This document shows positions 26,238 through 34,818 of a stretch of DNA of 64,000 bases, one piece after another (the first letter of the stretch is position 1; each line of letters opens with the position of its first letter). A program made the translations under genes and the position numbers. Origin of the DNA: Ornithinibacillus contaminans (GTDB taxonomy: Bacteria > Bacillota > Bacilli > Bacillales > Amphibacillaceae); NCBI RefSeq assembly GCF_001038425.2, contig NZ_LDPV02000036.1, positions 62,001 to 126,000 of the forward strand, read 5' to 3'. Under the pieces are notes generated by a model. It was not told the origin of the DNA and ran no database searches. It saw nothing but the letters and a program-made list of their open reading frames with translations.

Positions 26238-26981
26238 TTATTCTTCATCCCCCGAGTAAAATACATATAACGTATCGAAGTGTTTCGTTTGTTTACAGGT
26301 AACCTGATTAATCTTCATCAATTCGAGTATCGCCATAAAGGTAACAACAATATGGGATTTGGTTCGTTGTGTAAACATTTGATCAAATGAAATACCAGTT
26401 TTTCGTGAACGTTTTACAAGCTCTAATACCTCGTCCATTCGTTGTTCAATTGGTACTTCGGCTTTTTGTATTCTCGTTTCCAGTGGTTCCTTCCATTTCT
26501 TTCTTTCTAGCATTTTACCTAATGCACCAAGCATATCGTAAATGGAAATATCCCCTTGTACAATTGTTTTTTCAACGGTTAAGTCCTCAAAAATAACTGG
26601 TGGTCTTGTGAAAATTTGGTTTGCCTCCAGCTCTTTTTCTTTAAAGGTTTCTGCCGCCTCCTTAAATTTACGATATTCGATTAAGCGTTGCATCAATTCT
26701 TCTCTAGGATCTTCTATATATTCCTCATTTTCATCATCGAGTTCTTGATTAGGTAACAGCATTTGACTCTTGATTGCAAGTAGTGTAGCGGCCATTACTA
26801 GGTATTCACTTGCAATATTAAGCTCCAGATGCTGCATTGTGTGAATATAATTCATATATTGCTCCGTAATTTGGGCAACTGGGATATCGTAAATATCGAT
26901 CTCATATTGATTAATAAGATGTAATAACAAATCAAGCGGACCTTCAAATGTAGCTAATTTTACTTGATATGCTTGATTCAT
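26238..26981 (-). CDS. scpA: Segregation and condensation protein ScpA (kleisin)
   Basis: A 247-residue bacterial kleisin that bridges the SMC head domains. It starts MNQAYQVKLATFEGPLDLLLHLI, the highly conserved ScpA opening. A KSQMLLP stretch follows, and the C-terminal winged-helix end binds the SMC head. It is located between ribT-side genes and scpB as in B. subtilis. No ribDEAH operon is present beside it. Confidence 0.95.
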   Translation of the reverse strand: MNQAYQVKLATFEGPLDLLLHLINQYEIDIYDIPVAQITEQYMNYIHTMQHLELNIASEYLVMAATLLAIKSQMLLPNQELDDENEEYIEDPREELMQRLIEYRKFKEAAETFKEKELEANQIFTRPPVIFEDLTVEKTIVQGDISIYDMLGALGKMLERKKWKEPLETRIQKAEVPIEQRMDEVLELVKRSRKTGISFDQMFTQRTKSHIVVTFMAILELMKINQVTCKQTKHFDTLYVFYSGDEE

Positions 26982-27152
26982 ATGGCTCGCCCTTTCTGAA
27001 TTAGAGTTGATTTTTTCCTATAACACTCTAAAGATTTTTTATAGTTATCTTGTATAATCGCCTATACATCAAGATAGATATCTACATAAATTATTAGCGT
27101 AAGATAAATGTTACCCAAAACATTTATTTAAGTTTAAAAAGGAGGAATTATA

Positions 27153-27242
27153 ATGGGTGCAGGATATAATTACGGTGGAGGATTTGCTTTAATCGTAGTA
27201 TTATTTATTCTTCTAATTATTGTTGGTGCTGCTTGGTTCTAA
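27153..27242 (+). CDS. Tiny YjcZ-family sporulation membrane protein (29 aa)
   Basis: A 29-residue protein: a Gly/Tyr-rich head (MGAGYNYGGGF), then one hydrophobic helix ending AAWF. This head-plus-helix layout is typical of the YjcZ/tiny-TM Bacillus family, many of which are expressed in sporulation. GGAGG lies 7 nt before the ATG and a strong terminator follows, so the gene is a complete single-gene unit. It runs opposite to scpA, whose start lies 171 nt away. The role is unknown. Confidence 0.85.
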   Translation: MGAGYNYGGGFALIVVLFILLIIVGAAWF

Positions 27243-27298
27243 ACTAATAATTCTTAGCTACGATTAATATGATTCCACAACAACTGAATGATTTTGTA

Positions 27299-27338
27299 AT
27301 AAAAACCAGCCCTAAGCTAATTTAGGGCTGGTTTTTTT
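27299..27338. terminator. Bidirectional terminator between the YjcZ gene and ribT
   Basis: AACCAGCCCTAA (27303-27314) pairs perfectly with TTAGGGCTGGTT (27321-27332), with A-run before and T-run after. It serves both the tiny plus-strand gene and the minus-strand ribT. Confidence 0.9.
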
Positions 27339-27376
27339 CATGTAGAAATGGTAATTTCTAGCGTCAAATGCTTCCC

Positions 27377-27736
27377 TTATCCAAGCTCATCTTCCTGTAT
27401 ACAATGCTTGTAGTATTGTTCAATGGATTCTTCTGCGATAACTTCATACTTATTATCGTACAGTTTTTTTATTTCGTGAACCATTTTTTTACCGACACCA
27501 GAATTTCGATGAGATGGATTTACTGAAATATGCTGAATAGTTGCCTTATCACCACTTAGGCGAAGACCGATAGCACCAATCACATCCTCTTCTTTCCATA
27601 AGTAAAGATGCCAATCTGGATTGGTCTCATATTCTTTAATGGTATGCTGCAATTTTTTTATATCCTTTTCTTCTGGCATAAAAGATAATAAACCCATTGC
27701 AATTTTTTCGGAATTTTTTTTATAACGATTTAACAT
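27377..27736 (-). CDS. ribT: RibT-type GNAT acetyltransferase
   Basis: A 119-residue GNAT-fold protein beginning MLNRYKKNSEKIAMGLLSFM, closely matching RibT of B. subtilis. The acetyl-CoA loop signature is near VNPSHRNSGVGKKM. RibT is encoded at the end of the riboflavin operon in B. subtilis and has no settled function. Here no riboflavin genes lie beside it. GAGGGG precedes the ATG. The protein is slightly shorter than the B. subtilis one (124). Confidence 0.9.
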   Translation of the reverse strand: MLNRYKKNSEKIAMGLLSFMPEEKDIKKLQHTIKEYETNPDWHLYLWKEEDVIGAIGLRLSGDKATIQHISVNPSHRNSGVGKKMVHEIKKLYDNKYEVIAEESIEQYYKHCIQEDELG

Positions 27737-27859
27737 AGTTACCCCTCATTATGTGTATAACTTTAATACAGTTGATTAAAGCAATAAATAAAGATTAGTT
27801 TTTAATTGGAGTTATATATATTTATGACCTATTAAACTATATTTGTCAAATTCACTTAG

Positions 27860-27955
27860 TTACTGGCTAATGATGATCCAATAGATAAATCCCCACGTGA
27901 TACTAACCAGACTTAAGATTACAAATAATAGAATATTTTTTGTGCGCTGTTTCAA
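27860..27955 (-). CDS. Small hypothetical membrane protein (31 aa)
   Basis: A 31-codon reading frame starting at TTG with AAGGATG about 8 nt upstream. The product begins with basic residues (KQRTKN), continues as one hydrophobic helix (ILLFVILSLVSITWGFIYWII) and stops at ISQ. The basic head and single helix make it a plausible membrane miniprotein. It lies in the gap between ribT and a site-2 protease homologue, in the same direction as both. No family was recognised, and the TTG start lowers confidence. Confidence 0.45.
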   Translation of the reverse strand: MKQRTKNILLFVILSLVSITWGFIYWIIISQ

Positions 27956-28002
27956 TTTGTTCCATCCTTTATTAGCATAGACAAAAGCTTGTTCTTTTAA
28001 AA

Positions 28003-28452
28003 CTATTTACCAAATATTTCCTTGAGCACGATATAACCATCCGATGCTTGGTCTTTCATCTTAAACGGAATACAGTTCATCATAAATAGCCAACCATTAT
28101 AAAGCATAATAAGTAAGAGAAACTCATTTCTAACTACTTCATACAAAAGGTAACAGATGAAAACAGCTATTGCATTAAACAAGGGTCCTAATAAGGTTAT
28201 ATAGATTACCTCATATGACTTGTATGTTCTATCTCGTCTGCTTTCGGTTACACCAGCGGAAATAAATACTATTCCAATAACAATCTCAATCTGGTTAATT
28301 GCAACTTGAAATACTTTTCTTCCCCTGCCAATATGTACTCTAATTGCATCTGCTTTGGCAAGCTTTGCACCAGTCAAATGCCCTAATTCATGAATTAGAT
28401 TACTTATTGGGGCGACAATAAATACGAGAAACAGCAATAAAATGATATTCAT
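28003..28452 (-). CDS. Site-2 protease-family membrane metalloprotease (M50)
   Basis: A 149-residue polytopic protein with the zinc motif HELGH at residues 21-25, inside the first hydrophobic stretch, and a C-terminal ASDGY that may be the Asp-Gly part of the M50 motif. It lacks the PDZ domain of RseP and is shorter than SpoIVFB. AGGAAGG precedes the ATG. It follows ppiB by 24 nt and so may be cotranscribed with it. The substrate is unknown. Confidence 0.8.
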   Translation of the reverse strand: MNIILLLFLVFIVAPISNLIHELGHLTGAKLAKADAIRVHIGRGRKVFQVAINQIEIVIGIVFISAGVTESRRDRTYKSYEVIYITLLGPLFNAIAVFICYLLYEVVRNEFLLLIMLYNGWLFMMNCIPFKMKDQASDGYIVLKEIFGK

Positions 28453-28476
28453 AATACCTTCCTAGCTAAAATTAAA

Positions 28477-28914
28477 TTACACTTCAAACACACGAACTTC
28501 CTTCATTACATCGCCATTTCGCATTTCTTTTACAAATTCCATCCCTGACGTAACTTGACCAAATACGGTATGAACACCATCCAAATGAGGCTGTGGCTCA
28601 TGAACTATAAAGAATTGACAGCTTCCTGTATCACGACCTGCATGGGCCATCGATAAGGTTCCTTCTATATGTTTATGTGTATTTTGAGTAGCTTCACATT
28701 TGATCGTATATCCAGCATTACCTGTACCATTTCCTATTGGGCAACCACCTTGACTAACAAAACCATCGATTACGCGATGAAATGTTAAGCCATCATAGAA
28801 ATTTTCGTTTGCTAATTTTTCAAAGTTAGCAACAGTACCAGGCGCCTCGCTCGGATAGAATTCAAGTTCTATTTTATTTCCATTTTCCATTAATATATAA
28901 CCTTTTCTTGTCAT
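28477..28914 (-). CDS. ppiB: Peptidyl-prolyl cis-trans isomerase B (cyclophilin)
   Basis: A 145-residue cytosolic cyclophilin that speeds cis-trans isomerization of X-Pro bonds. Cyclophilin hallmarks are [15 protein letters not shown] and [17 protein letters not shown]. No signal peptide is present. AGGAGATG precedes the ATG. It lies between a site-2 protease gene and lysA, near the same neighbourhood as in B. subtilis (ppiB-lysA). Confidence 0.95.
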   Translation of the reverse strand: MTRKGYILMENGNKIELEFYPSEAPGTVANFEKLANENFYDGLTFHRVIDGFVSQGGCPIGNGTGNAGYTIKCEATQNTHKHIEGTLSMAHAGRDTGSCQFFIVHEPQPHLDGVHTVFGQVTSGMEFVKEMRNGDVMKEVRVFEV

Positions 28915-28991
28915 TTGTTACATCTCCTATCATCTATCAATACTTGTAATAATACCATTTCTATCAGGTTATTAAAAGGGTTTGCACTCTA

Positions 28992-30299
28992 TTATTCATA
29001 GGATAAATCATGACTTACAATATCTTCAGGGGTTTCCCGCCTAATAACTAATTTATCGATTCCATTTTCGACAAATACGACTGCTGCTTTTTGGATTCGA
29101 TTATAATTGCTTGCCATTGAATAGCCATATGCTCCGGTAGAAAAAACTGCAAGAACATCACCACTCGATACATTCGGCAGCGGCAAGTCCCATATAAGCA
29201 TATCACCCGATTCACAGCACTTACCCGCAATCGAAACGGTTGTTTCGACTGGTTGGTCTGCCTTATTTGCTAATACGCCGTGGTATTTCGCCTGATACAA
29301 GGCAGGACGAATATTATCTGACATACCACCATCAACCGAAACATAATCACGAATACCTGGAATATGTTTCGTTGAGCCAACTGAATATAGGGTAATACCT
29401 GCATCTCCTACAATCGAACGCCCTGGTTCAATCCAAATTTCAGGAATTGGTATTTGGAGGTTGCGACAGTGTTCCGATACGGTTTCAACTAATCGGACTA
29501 CATAATCTTGAAGTGGGATTGGTCGATCAGAATCCGTATAGCGTATTCCAAATCCACCTCCTAAATTTAGGACCTCTGGTATGTAATTATATGTTGTCTT
29601 CCAATCGGAAATTTTCTCAAACAAAATATTAGTAGCTAAAACAAAACGGTCTGTATCAAAAATCTGTGATCCAATGTGGCAATGGAATCCTTTAAAACGA
29701 ATCCATTCGTTATTCATTAACTGCGCAAACGCTTCTTCAGCCTGTCCGTTATGAAGATCAAAGCCAAATTTTGAATCCTCATTACCTGTCATAATATAAT
29801 GGTGAGTATCTGACTTAATTCCAGGTGTGACCCGAATAATAACGTCCATTTTATACTGATGCTTCTTCAATAAGTCAGTTAAAAGAGTAATTTCATTAAA
29901 ATTATCAACTACGATACAACCAATCTTATGCGTAATCGCCATTTCTAGCTCACGTTGGCTTTTGTTATTTCCATGCATATGAATCCGTTTCGGATCAATC
30001 CCAGCTTGTAGCGCGGTATATAATTCCCCTTCTGAAACGACATCCACTGATAATCCTTCTTGCTTTATTACTTGTAAAACAGCAATGGACGAGAAAGCTT
30101 TACTTGCGTAGGCTACTTGAGCCTTTACGCCCAGTTTCCCAAAGGTATCCACGAATGCTCTACAACGCTGTCTGATGATGGACACATCATACACATACAA
30201 TGGTGTTCCGTATTTAGTTGCCAGCTCAATTGTATCGATACCACCAATTTCTAAATGCCCATTTGTGTTAATTTGATATGGAAAGTTATCCAATGCCAT
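28992..30299 (-). CDS. lysA: Diaminopimelate decarboxylase
   Basis: A 435-residue fold-type III PLP enzyme that makes L-lysine from meso-diaminopimelate in the last step of lysine synthesis. The Schiff-base lysine is in AYASKAFSS, and C-terminal motifs CCESGD and GAYGYSMASNYN are present. GGTGAGGGG precedes the ATG. The spoVAF terminator separates it from that gene. No lysine riboswitch is visible in the 115-nt upstream gap. Confidence 0.96.
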   Translation of the reverse strand: MALDNFPYQINTNGHLEIGGIDTIELATKYGTPLYVYDVSIIRQRCRAFVDTFGKLGVKAQVAYASKAFSSIAVLQVIKQEGLSVDVVSEGELYTALQAGIDPKRIHMHGNNKSQRELEMAITHKIGCIVVDNFNEITLLTDLLKKHQYKMDVIIRVTPGIKSDTHHYIMTGNEDSKFGFDLHNGQAEEAFAQLMNNEWIRFKGFHCHIGSQIFDTDRFVLATNILFEKISDWKTTYNYIPEVLNLGGGFGIRYTDSDRPIPLQDYVVRLVETVSEHCRNLQIPIPEIWIEPGRSIVGDAGITLYSVGSTKHIPGIRDYVSVDGGMSDNIRPALYQAKYHGVLANKADQPVETTVSIAGKCCESGDMLIWDLPLPNVSSGDVLAVFSTGAYGYSMASNYNRIQKAAVVFVENGIDKLVIRRETPEDIVSHDLSYE

Positions 30300-30367
30300 T
30301 TCCCCTCACCAACCTACAAATTTCGTTTTAACCTATACAAAATTTATCATAACCTGTCTAAAAACTA

Positions 30368-30407
30368 AAGAAATAATATCCTAGGCAGTAGCCCAGGATA
30401 TTATTTA
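30368..30407 (-). terminator. Rho-independent terminator after spoVAF
   Basis: On the minus strand, AATAATATCCT pairs with AGGATATTATT around a short loop, followed by TTC and T-rich sequence. It lies 8 nt from the spoVAF stop. Confidence 0.85.
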
Positions 30408-30414
30408 TTACGGA

Positions 30415-31881
30415 TTATCTATTCTTCACTGGTTGACGATACGTGTTCTTTGGATGAACAATACTTGGTCTTGTATTGGCTAAAGGTGTTGGAATACGTA
30501 TCAATGTCGTTAACATTGCTTTCGCGTTAAATGGAATAAACGGCCATAAATATGGGGTTTGTAAAGAACGTAAACCAATTAGCGATAGCACAAATAACGT
30601 AACACTAATCAAATAGCCAATTAATCCGAAGAAAGCCGTAGAGAGTAACAGTACTAAACTTGCTACTTTATTCGCTACACTAAGCTCATAGCTAGGTGTA
30701 ACATAAGAACCGATTGCACTAATAGATGTGTATAAAATCACTTCTGGACCTAACAAACCAACATCAATAGCAATTTGTCCGATTAAAACAGCAGCAATTA
30801 ATCCCATAGCAGTTGAAAGGGCTGTTGGTGTATGAATGGCCGCCATACGTAAAAATTCAATTCCGATGACACCTAAGATTAATTGAACCACAACCGGGAT
30901 ATTCCCTTCTTCATTTGGTCCGATAAACGATAATGCCTTTGGTAACAATGTTGGATCCTGCACAAACAATAACCATGTTGGAAGTAGGAAAATCGAAGCA
31001 AAAATCGCCAGAAAGCGTATCCAACGGATAAATGTTCCAATTACTGGTGCTTGTCGATGTTCTTCCGCATGTTGGGAATGATGGAAGAATGTAGTAGGCA
31101 CTATAATGACACTTGGCGATGTGTCTACGATAATTAAGACATGCCCTTCTAATAAATGATTTGCCGCAACATCAGGTCGCTCCGTATATCTGACCATTGG
31201 ATACGGATTCCAATTTCGCTTTACAATAAACTCCTCAAGCGATTTTTCTGCCATTGTAATCCCGTCAATCTCAATTTCTTCAATTTTGTCGCGAAGTAAT
31301 TTTACTAAGCCATCATCCGCTATATCCTTTATATACGCTAAACAAACATCTGTTTTTGAGCGTTCCCCCACTTTTAGCATCTCATGTCGTAATCGCTCAT
31401 CACGTATTCTTCTTCTTGTTAAGGCTGTGTTTTCAATTATATTTTCAGTAAAACCGTCCCGCGAACCACGAATCACTCTTTCGGTATCAGGTTCTTGCGG
31501 TGACCTGCCTGGATAACTACGTACATCTACTACAAAAGCAGTCCGTTCACCGTCAATAAATAGTACAATTAATCCTGATAAAATCTGATCTACTGCTTCA
31601 TCCATTGTTTTGACTGTATTAACTTGTTGATGGATTAAGCGATTCTGAATAATTTCTGCTACTTTTTTTCTTTCCTTCTCATGATCATTTAAATTAACTA
31701 GTTCCTCAATTATATCTTGTATAATCAAGCTATCGATTAGCCCTGTTACATAATATAGCTGAACATTTGTCTTTAGAATGACTATTTCACGAAAGCCAAC
31801 ATCAAAGGATGTACCGACCCCTACTCGTTCTTTCATATAGGCTGCATTTTCCTTCGTGCTGGATGAAATTCCTTGTGTCAC
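30415..31881 (-). CDS. spoVAF: Spore germination protein SpoVAF (GerA-A type)
   Basis: A 488-residue membrane protein of the GerA A-subunit family. The large N-terminal cytosolic half includes DVRSYPGRSPQEPDTERVIRG and RRRIRDERLR. Then come about five to six transmembrane segments (around IRWIRFLAIFASIFLLPTW and GLIAAVLIGQIAIDVGLLGPE). In B. subtilis SpoVAF, with its partner FigP, boosts ion release in germination. The start is placed at a GTG (31881) with GGAGG at 8 nt; the upstream ATG overlaps that site. It lies 20 nt after the spoVAB stop. Confidence 0.93.
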   Translation of the reverse strand: MTQGISSSTKENAAYMKERVGVGTSFDVGFREIVILKTNVQLYYVTGLIDSLIIQDIIEELVNLNDHEKERKKVAEIIQNRLIHQQVNTVKTMDEAVDQILSGLIVLFIDGERTAFVVDVRSYPGRSPQEPDTERVIRGSRDGFTENIIENTALTRRRIRDERLRHEMLKVGERSKTDVCLAYIKDIADDGLVKLLRDKIEEIEIDGITMAEKSLEEFIVKRNWNPYPMVRYTERPDVAANHLLEGHVLIIVDTSPSVIIVPTTFFHHSQHAEEHRQAPVIGTFIRWIRFLAIFASIFLLPTWLLFVQDPTLLPKALSFIGPNEEGNIPVVVQLILGVIGIEFLRMAAIHTPTALSTAMGLIAAVLIGQIAIDVGLLGPEVILYTSISAIGSYVTPSYELSVANKVASLVLLLSTAFFGLIGYLISVTLFVLSLIGLRSLQTPYLWPFIPFNAKAMLTTLIRIPTPLANTRPSIVHPKNTYRQPVKNR

Positions 31882-31901
31882 TATTCGTTCCTCCATTCAA
31901 C

Positions 31902-32330
31902 CTACTTAACCAAAATAATCCATTGAAATAATGAGCCGAAAATTTTACCAAAAACAATTGCCATCATCAGAATGATTAGTTTATTTTCTAGTCTGATTCG
32001 CTTCGACACCAACGGAAAGACGTTTAATACTTCCGTTAATGCAGCAGCAAGCATCCCATTAAAAATCCCATGCAACAGCCCCCATATTGCTAATAAAATA
32101 TTCGGGTGATTCCAAGTAATAGCCGAAAACGACAAGTATGTGCCAAATAACGATCCAATTATTACACACGCTGTATATACTTTTACCAAATGTAGTGTTC
32201 TGCTTAATTGAATTAATCGAGGGATAATCCCAAGTACTGTCAAAAATGCTACCAATCCGCAACCAACAGCAAGTCCACCAGAAAAACCGATGATAACTTG
32301 TAAAAGATTAGTGACGATGGTCAGGATCAT
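31902..32330 (-). CDS. spoVAB: Stage V sporulation protein SpoVAB
   Basis: A 142-residue polytopic protein with the conserved core VAFLTVLGIIPRLIQLSRT and GLLHGIFNGMLAAALTEVLN. It is part of the SpoVA machinery that moves dipicolinic acid in sporulation and germination. Its start lies inside the end of spoVAA (23-nt overlap), so it is translationally coupled. In the B. subtilis operon spoVAC follows; here spoVAF follows instead. The length matches the family. Confidence 0.94.
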   Translation of the reverse strand: MILTIVTNLLQVIIGFSGGLAVGCGLVAFLTVLGIIPRLIQLSRTLHLVKVYTACVIIGSLFGTYLSFSAITWNHPNILLAIWGLLHGIFNGMLAAALTEVLNVFPLVSKRIRLENKLIILMMAIVFGKIFGSLFQWIILVK

Positions 32331-32928
32331 TTAATACATTCTCATGAAAAATAACGTAATCATCTAGTGACTGTTGGTAGTTGTAGATTTCCACCTCTAG
32401 TGGACTTGGTTCCTCATTAAATCGTTTATGAAACCAATGGTTAAAAAATAGAATCATGCCAATCCCCAGACCAAATGAGTATGGAATTTGAATCCATAAC
32501 GGGTATTTATTCTCCTCACCTGTTAATAAATAATGTAATTTTTGATGAACTTCTTGCATGCTTACATCATAATGAAAATTCATTATTGTCATCGCAGTAC
32601 CAACAAACAACAGCAACCAGACAAAAGCTACTACGAGGATATTCGGTTGTTTTCGATACTTACTTATTTGGATGATGGTTTGTTCTGGTCCTACTAGCTG
32701 AACCTCAATATCCGGGTACATTTTGTTCAAATGTTGGATTAGAATAAAGCTGTCTATTATTACGATTTCTTTATCCTTTTTTGTTATTTGGTAAATCTTT
32801 ATTTCTTCTAATTCTTGGAGGAACGTATTAGTGTTGGATGATATATAAGCGACATCCTTTAATTTAATTACCATTGGATTATTAATTTCCAACCGCTTGC
32901 GCATTCGGAGATAAACGATGCCTTCCAT
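32308..32928 (-). CDS. spoVAA: Stage V sporulation protein SpoVAA
   Basis: A 206-residue protein. It has a cytosolic N-terminal domain, two transmembrane segments (about 96-115 and 150-170) and the conserved NEEPSPLEVEIYNYQ near the end, a SpoVAA hallmark. SpoVAA and SpoVAB belong to the forespore SpoVA complex for dipicolinic acid. GAGGTGATT precedes the ATG. It is separated from sigF by a long imperfect palindrome that may terminate the spoIIA transcript. Confidence 0.94.
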   Translation of the reverse strand: MEGIVYLRMRKRLEINNPMVIKLKDVAYISSNTNTFLQELEEIKIYQITKKDKEIVIIDSFILIQHLNKMYPDIEVQLVGPEQTIIQISKYRKQPNILVVAFVWLLLFVGTAMTIMNFHYDVSMQEVHQKLHYLLTGEENKYPLWIQIPYSFGLGIGMILFFNHWFHKRFNEEPSPLEVEIYNYQQSLDDYVIFHENVLNDPDHRH

Positions 32929-33028
32929 TCGGAATCACCTCAAGAATTTAATTTGATACTCATTAGTATTGGTTTAAATAGAAATATTATAATTAAAAAT
33001 CCAATCATTTCACTTCTGTAAGAACATA

Positions 33029-33147
33029 AAAAAACTGAGACATTTGTGATATTAGTAGGTATAAAATCTAACACACACATATTTCGCTTCGCCAATATGC
33101 TATCGTTAAGATTTTACCTAGTCTAAATCACTAATGTTCCAGTTTTT
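33029..33147. repeat. Long imperfect palindrome between sigF and spoVAA
   Basis: The two halves of this 119-nt stretch match each other when one is read as reverse complement: AAAACTGAGACATTTGTGAT against AAAACTGGAACATTAGTGAT, then AGGTATAAAATCTAAC against AGGTAAAATCTTAAC. It can fold into one long hairpin with small bulges and ends in seven T on the minus strand. It may act as a terminator of the spoIIA operon; similar elements occur at 36097 and 45056. Confidence 0.75.
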
Positions 33148-33153
33148 CTAACT

Positions 33154-33909
33154 TCATGGATCCATTTTATTTTTCATATCAAATAGAATTTTCTTTTCCA
33201 ATCTGGACACTTGTACTTGTGAAATACCAAGTCTTTCGGCTACTTCAGATTGGGTTTTATCCTTATAGTATCGCAAATACAATATTAATCGTTCCCGTTC
33301 GTTTAGTCCCCGAATGGCTTCTTGCAAAGAAAGCTTATCAAACCAATTGGAATCTTGGTCGGCAATTTGATCCAAGAGTGTAATTGGATCCCCATCATTT
33401 TCAAACACCGTCTCATGAATCGAATGGGGTGCTTTAGAAGCTTCTTGTGCATGAACCACTTCTTCTGGTGAAATTTCAAGTGCATCTGCAATTTCATTCA
33501 CCGTCGGGGAACGCCCATATTGCTTCGTTAACTCATCTTTTTTCTTACGGATTTTGTTTCCAATTTCTTTTAAAGAACGACTAACTTTGACACTTCCATC
33601 ATCGCGTAGAAACCGCTGAATTTCTCCAATAATCATTGGAACGGCATACGTCGAAAAACGGACATCATACGATAAATCAAATTTATCAATCGACTTTATT
33701 AACCCAATGCTACCAATTTGAAACAAATCATCCGGATCATAGCCACGATTCATAAATCGTTGGACAACAGACCATACCAATCGAATATTTTTTTCTACTA
33801 ATAAATCTCGAGCATCTTTATCGCCTTGCTGGCTTTTTAAAATATACGCTTTGACCTGTTCATCTGTTAACGGTTCACTTCGGTTATCATGCTTTACATT
33901 AACATCCAT
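33154..33909 (-). CDS. sigF: Forespore RNA polymerase sigma factor SigF
   Basis: A 251-residue sigma-70 family factor, the first forespore-specific sigma factor, held inactive by SpoIIAB and freed by SpoIIAA. Region 2 (DLFQIGSIGLIKSIDKFD, FSTYAVPMIIGEIQRFLRD) and region 4 helix-turn-helix (TQSEVAERLGISQVQVSRL) are intact. The start is the ATG at 33909 (MDVNVKH, like B. subtilis SigF), with AAGGATG 7-9 nt upstream; a GTG 6 nt earlier is too close to it. It is the last gene of the spoIIA operon. Confidence 0.96.
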   Translation of the reverse strand: MDVNVKHDNRSEPLTDEQVKAYILKSQQGDKDARDLLVEKNIRLVWSVVQRFMNRGYDPDDLFQIGSIGLIKSIDKFDLSYDVRFSTYAVPMIIGEIQRFLRDDGSVKVSRSLKEIGNKIRKKKDELTKQYGRSPTVNEIADALEISPEEVVHAQEASKAPHSIHETVFENDGDPITLLDQIADQDSNWFDKLSLQEAIRGLNERERLILYLRYYKDKTQSEVAERLGISQVQVSRLEKKILFDMKNKMDP

Positions 33910-33921
33910 AGGCACGCATCC

Positions 33922-34365
33922 TTAATTATAAACCGTTTTGCTGTTAGTTAACTGCTTTTTCATGTGTACCGAGGTACCTTCACCAAATGACGAAATAACC
34001 TCAACAGAATCCATAAAATTTTCAATAATGGTAAAGCCCATCCCAGATCGTTCCAACTCTGGTTTTGACGTATAAAGCGGCTGTCTTGCCTCTTCTACGT
34101 CTTTAATGCCGATGCCAAAATCACGAATTGTCAGCTCAATCTCACCATCTTCATGCAATTTACACGTAATGGCAACCTTATGATCTGGCTCATTATTATA
34201 GCCATGAATAATCGCATTTGTAACAGCTTCTGAAACAACCGTTTTGATTTCGGTTAATTCATCCATCGTTGGATCAAGCTGTGCAACAAACGACGCCACA
34301 GTTACACGTGCAAACGATTCGTTTTCACTTACACTCGAAAATTCAACATGCATTTCATTTTTCAT
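33922..34365 (-). CDS. spoIIAB: Anti-sigma F factor and kinase SpoIIAB
   Basis: A 147-residue GHKL-type protein kinase that binds SigF and phosphorylates SpoIIAA. The ATP-site motifs NAIIHGYN (N box), DFGIGI (G1) and [14 protein letters not shown] (G2) are all present. Its ATG overlaps the spoIIAA stop by 4 nt (ATGA), and it is 12 nt from sigF, so the three gene products are made together, as their partner switching requires. Confidence 0.96.
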   Translation of the reverse strand: MKNEMHVEFSSVSENESFARVTVASFVAQLDPTMDELTEIKTVVSEAVTNAIIHGYNNEPDHKVAITCKLHEDGEIELTIRDFGIGIKDVEEARQPLYTSKPELERSGMGFTIIENFMDSVEVISSFGEGTSVHMKKQLTNSKTVYN

Positions 34366-34715
34366 GAAGCCACCCCCAACATTTCTAACGCAAACTCTTC
34401 ATTCTCCTCTAGGCGAATAATTTTAAACATACCAGACATTTCAAACAAACGTTTAATTGAATGTGGTATGGAACAAACAACCATTTGTCCTCCTAACTGA
34501 AGAACTTCCTTATACCTTCCAAGGACAACGCCAAGCCCAGAACTATCCATAAAGCTAACCTTCTCAAGGTTTAATATAACATGTTTCACCGGATTTAGAT
34601 AAAGCATGTCCTTCCACTGATTGCGTAATTCTTCTGCTTCATGATGGTCAAGCTCGCCAGCTAAACGAACAATTAGCACATCCTCTTTTACTTCAAATGA
34701 AAACTCTAGCCCCAT
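34362..34715 (-). CDS. spoIIAA: Anti-anti-sigma factor SpoIIAA
   Basis: A 117-residue STAS-domain protein that releases SigF from SpoIIAB when unphosphorylated. The phosphorylation site is Ser58 in [21 protein letters not shown] precedes the ATG. A strong sigma-H-type promoter lies upstream. It heads the spoIIAA-spoIIAB-sigF operon. Confidence 0.96.
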   Translation of the reverse strand: MGLEFSFEVKEDVLIVRLAGELDHHEAEELRNQWKDMLYLNPVKHVILNLEKVSFMDSSGLGVVLGRYKEVLQLGGQMVVCSIPHSIKRLFEMSGMFKIIRLEENEEFALEMLGVAS

Positions 34716-34747
34716 TTATAGTCCTCCTTACATTCCTTTGTAAGTAC

Positions 34748-34776
34748 AATTCTTTATTAAATGGGAAAAATCCTGC
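34748..34776 (-). promoter_or_regulatory. Sigma-H promoter of the spoIIA operon
   Basis: On the minus strand, AGCAGGATTTTT (34765-34776) and GAATT (34748-34752) lie about 12-13 nt apart. This fits the sigma-H consensus (RnAGGAwwT and GAAT), the known control of spoIIA in Bacillus. The spoIIAA ATG follows about 35 nt downstream. Confidence 0.7.
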
Positions 34777-34818
34777 TATAAGACAAAAGAAGAAATAATT
34801 CTTGCAAACTAGAAAAAA

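Noticed and set aside
30300-30367. Lysine riboswitch (L box) upstream of lysA
   Set aside because: The gap is too short and none of the conserved L-box parts are present.
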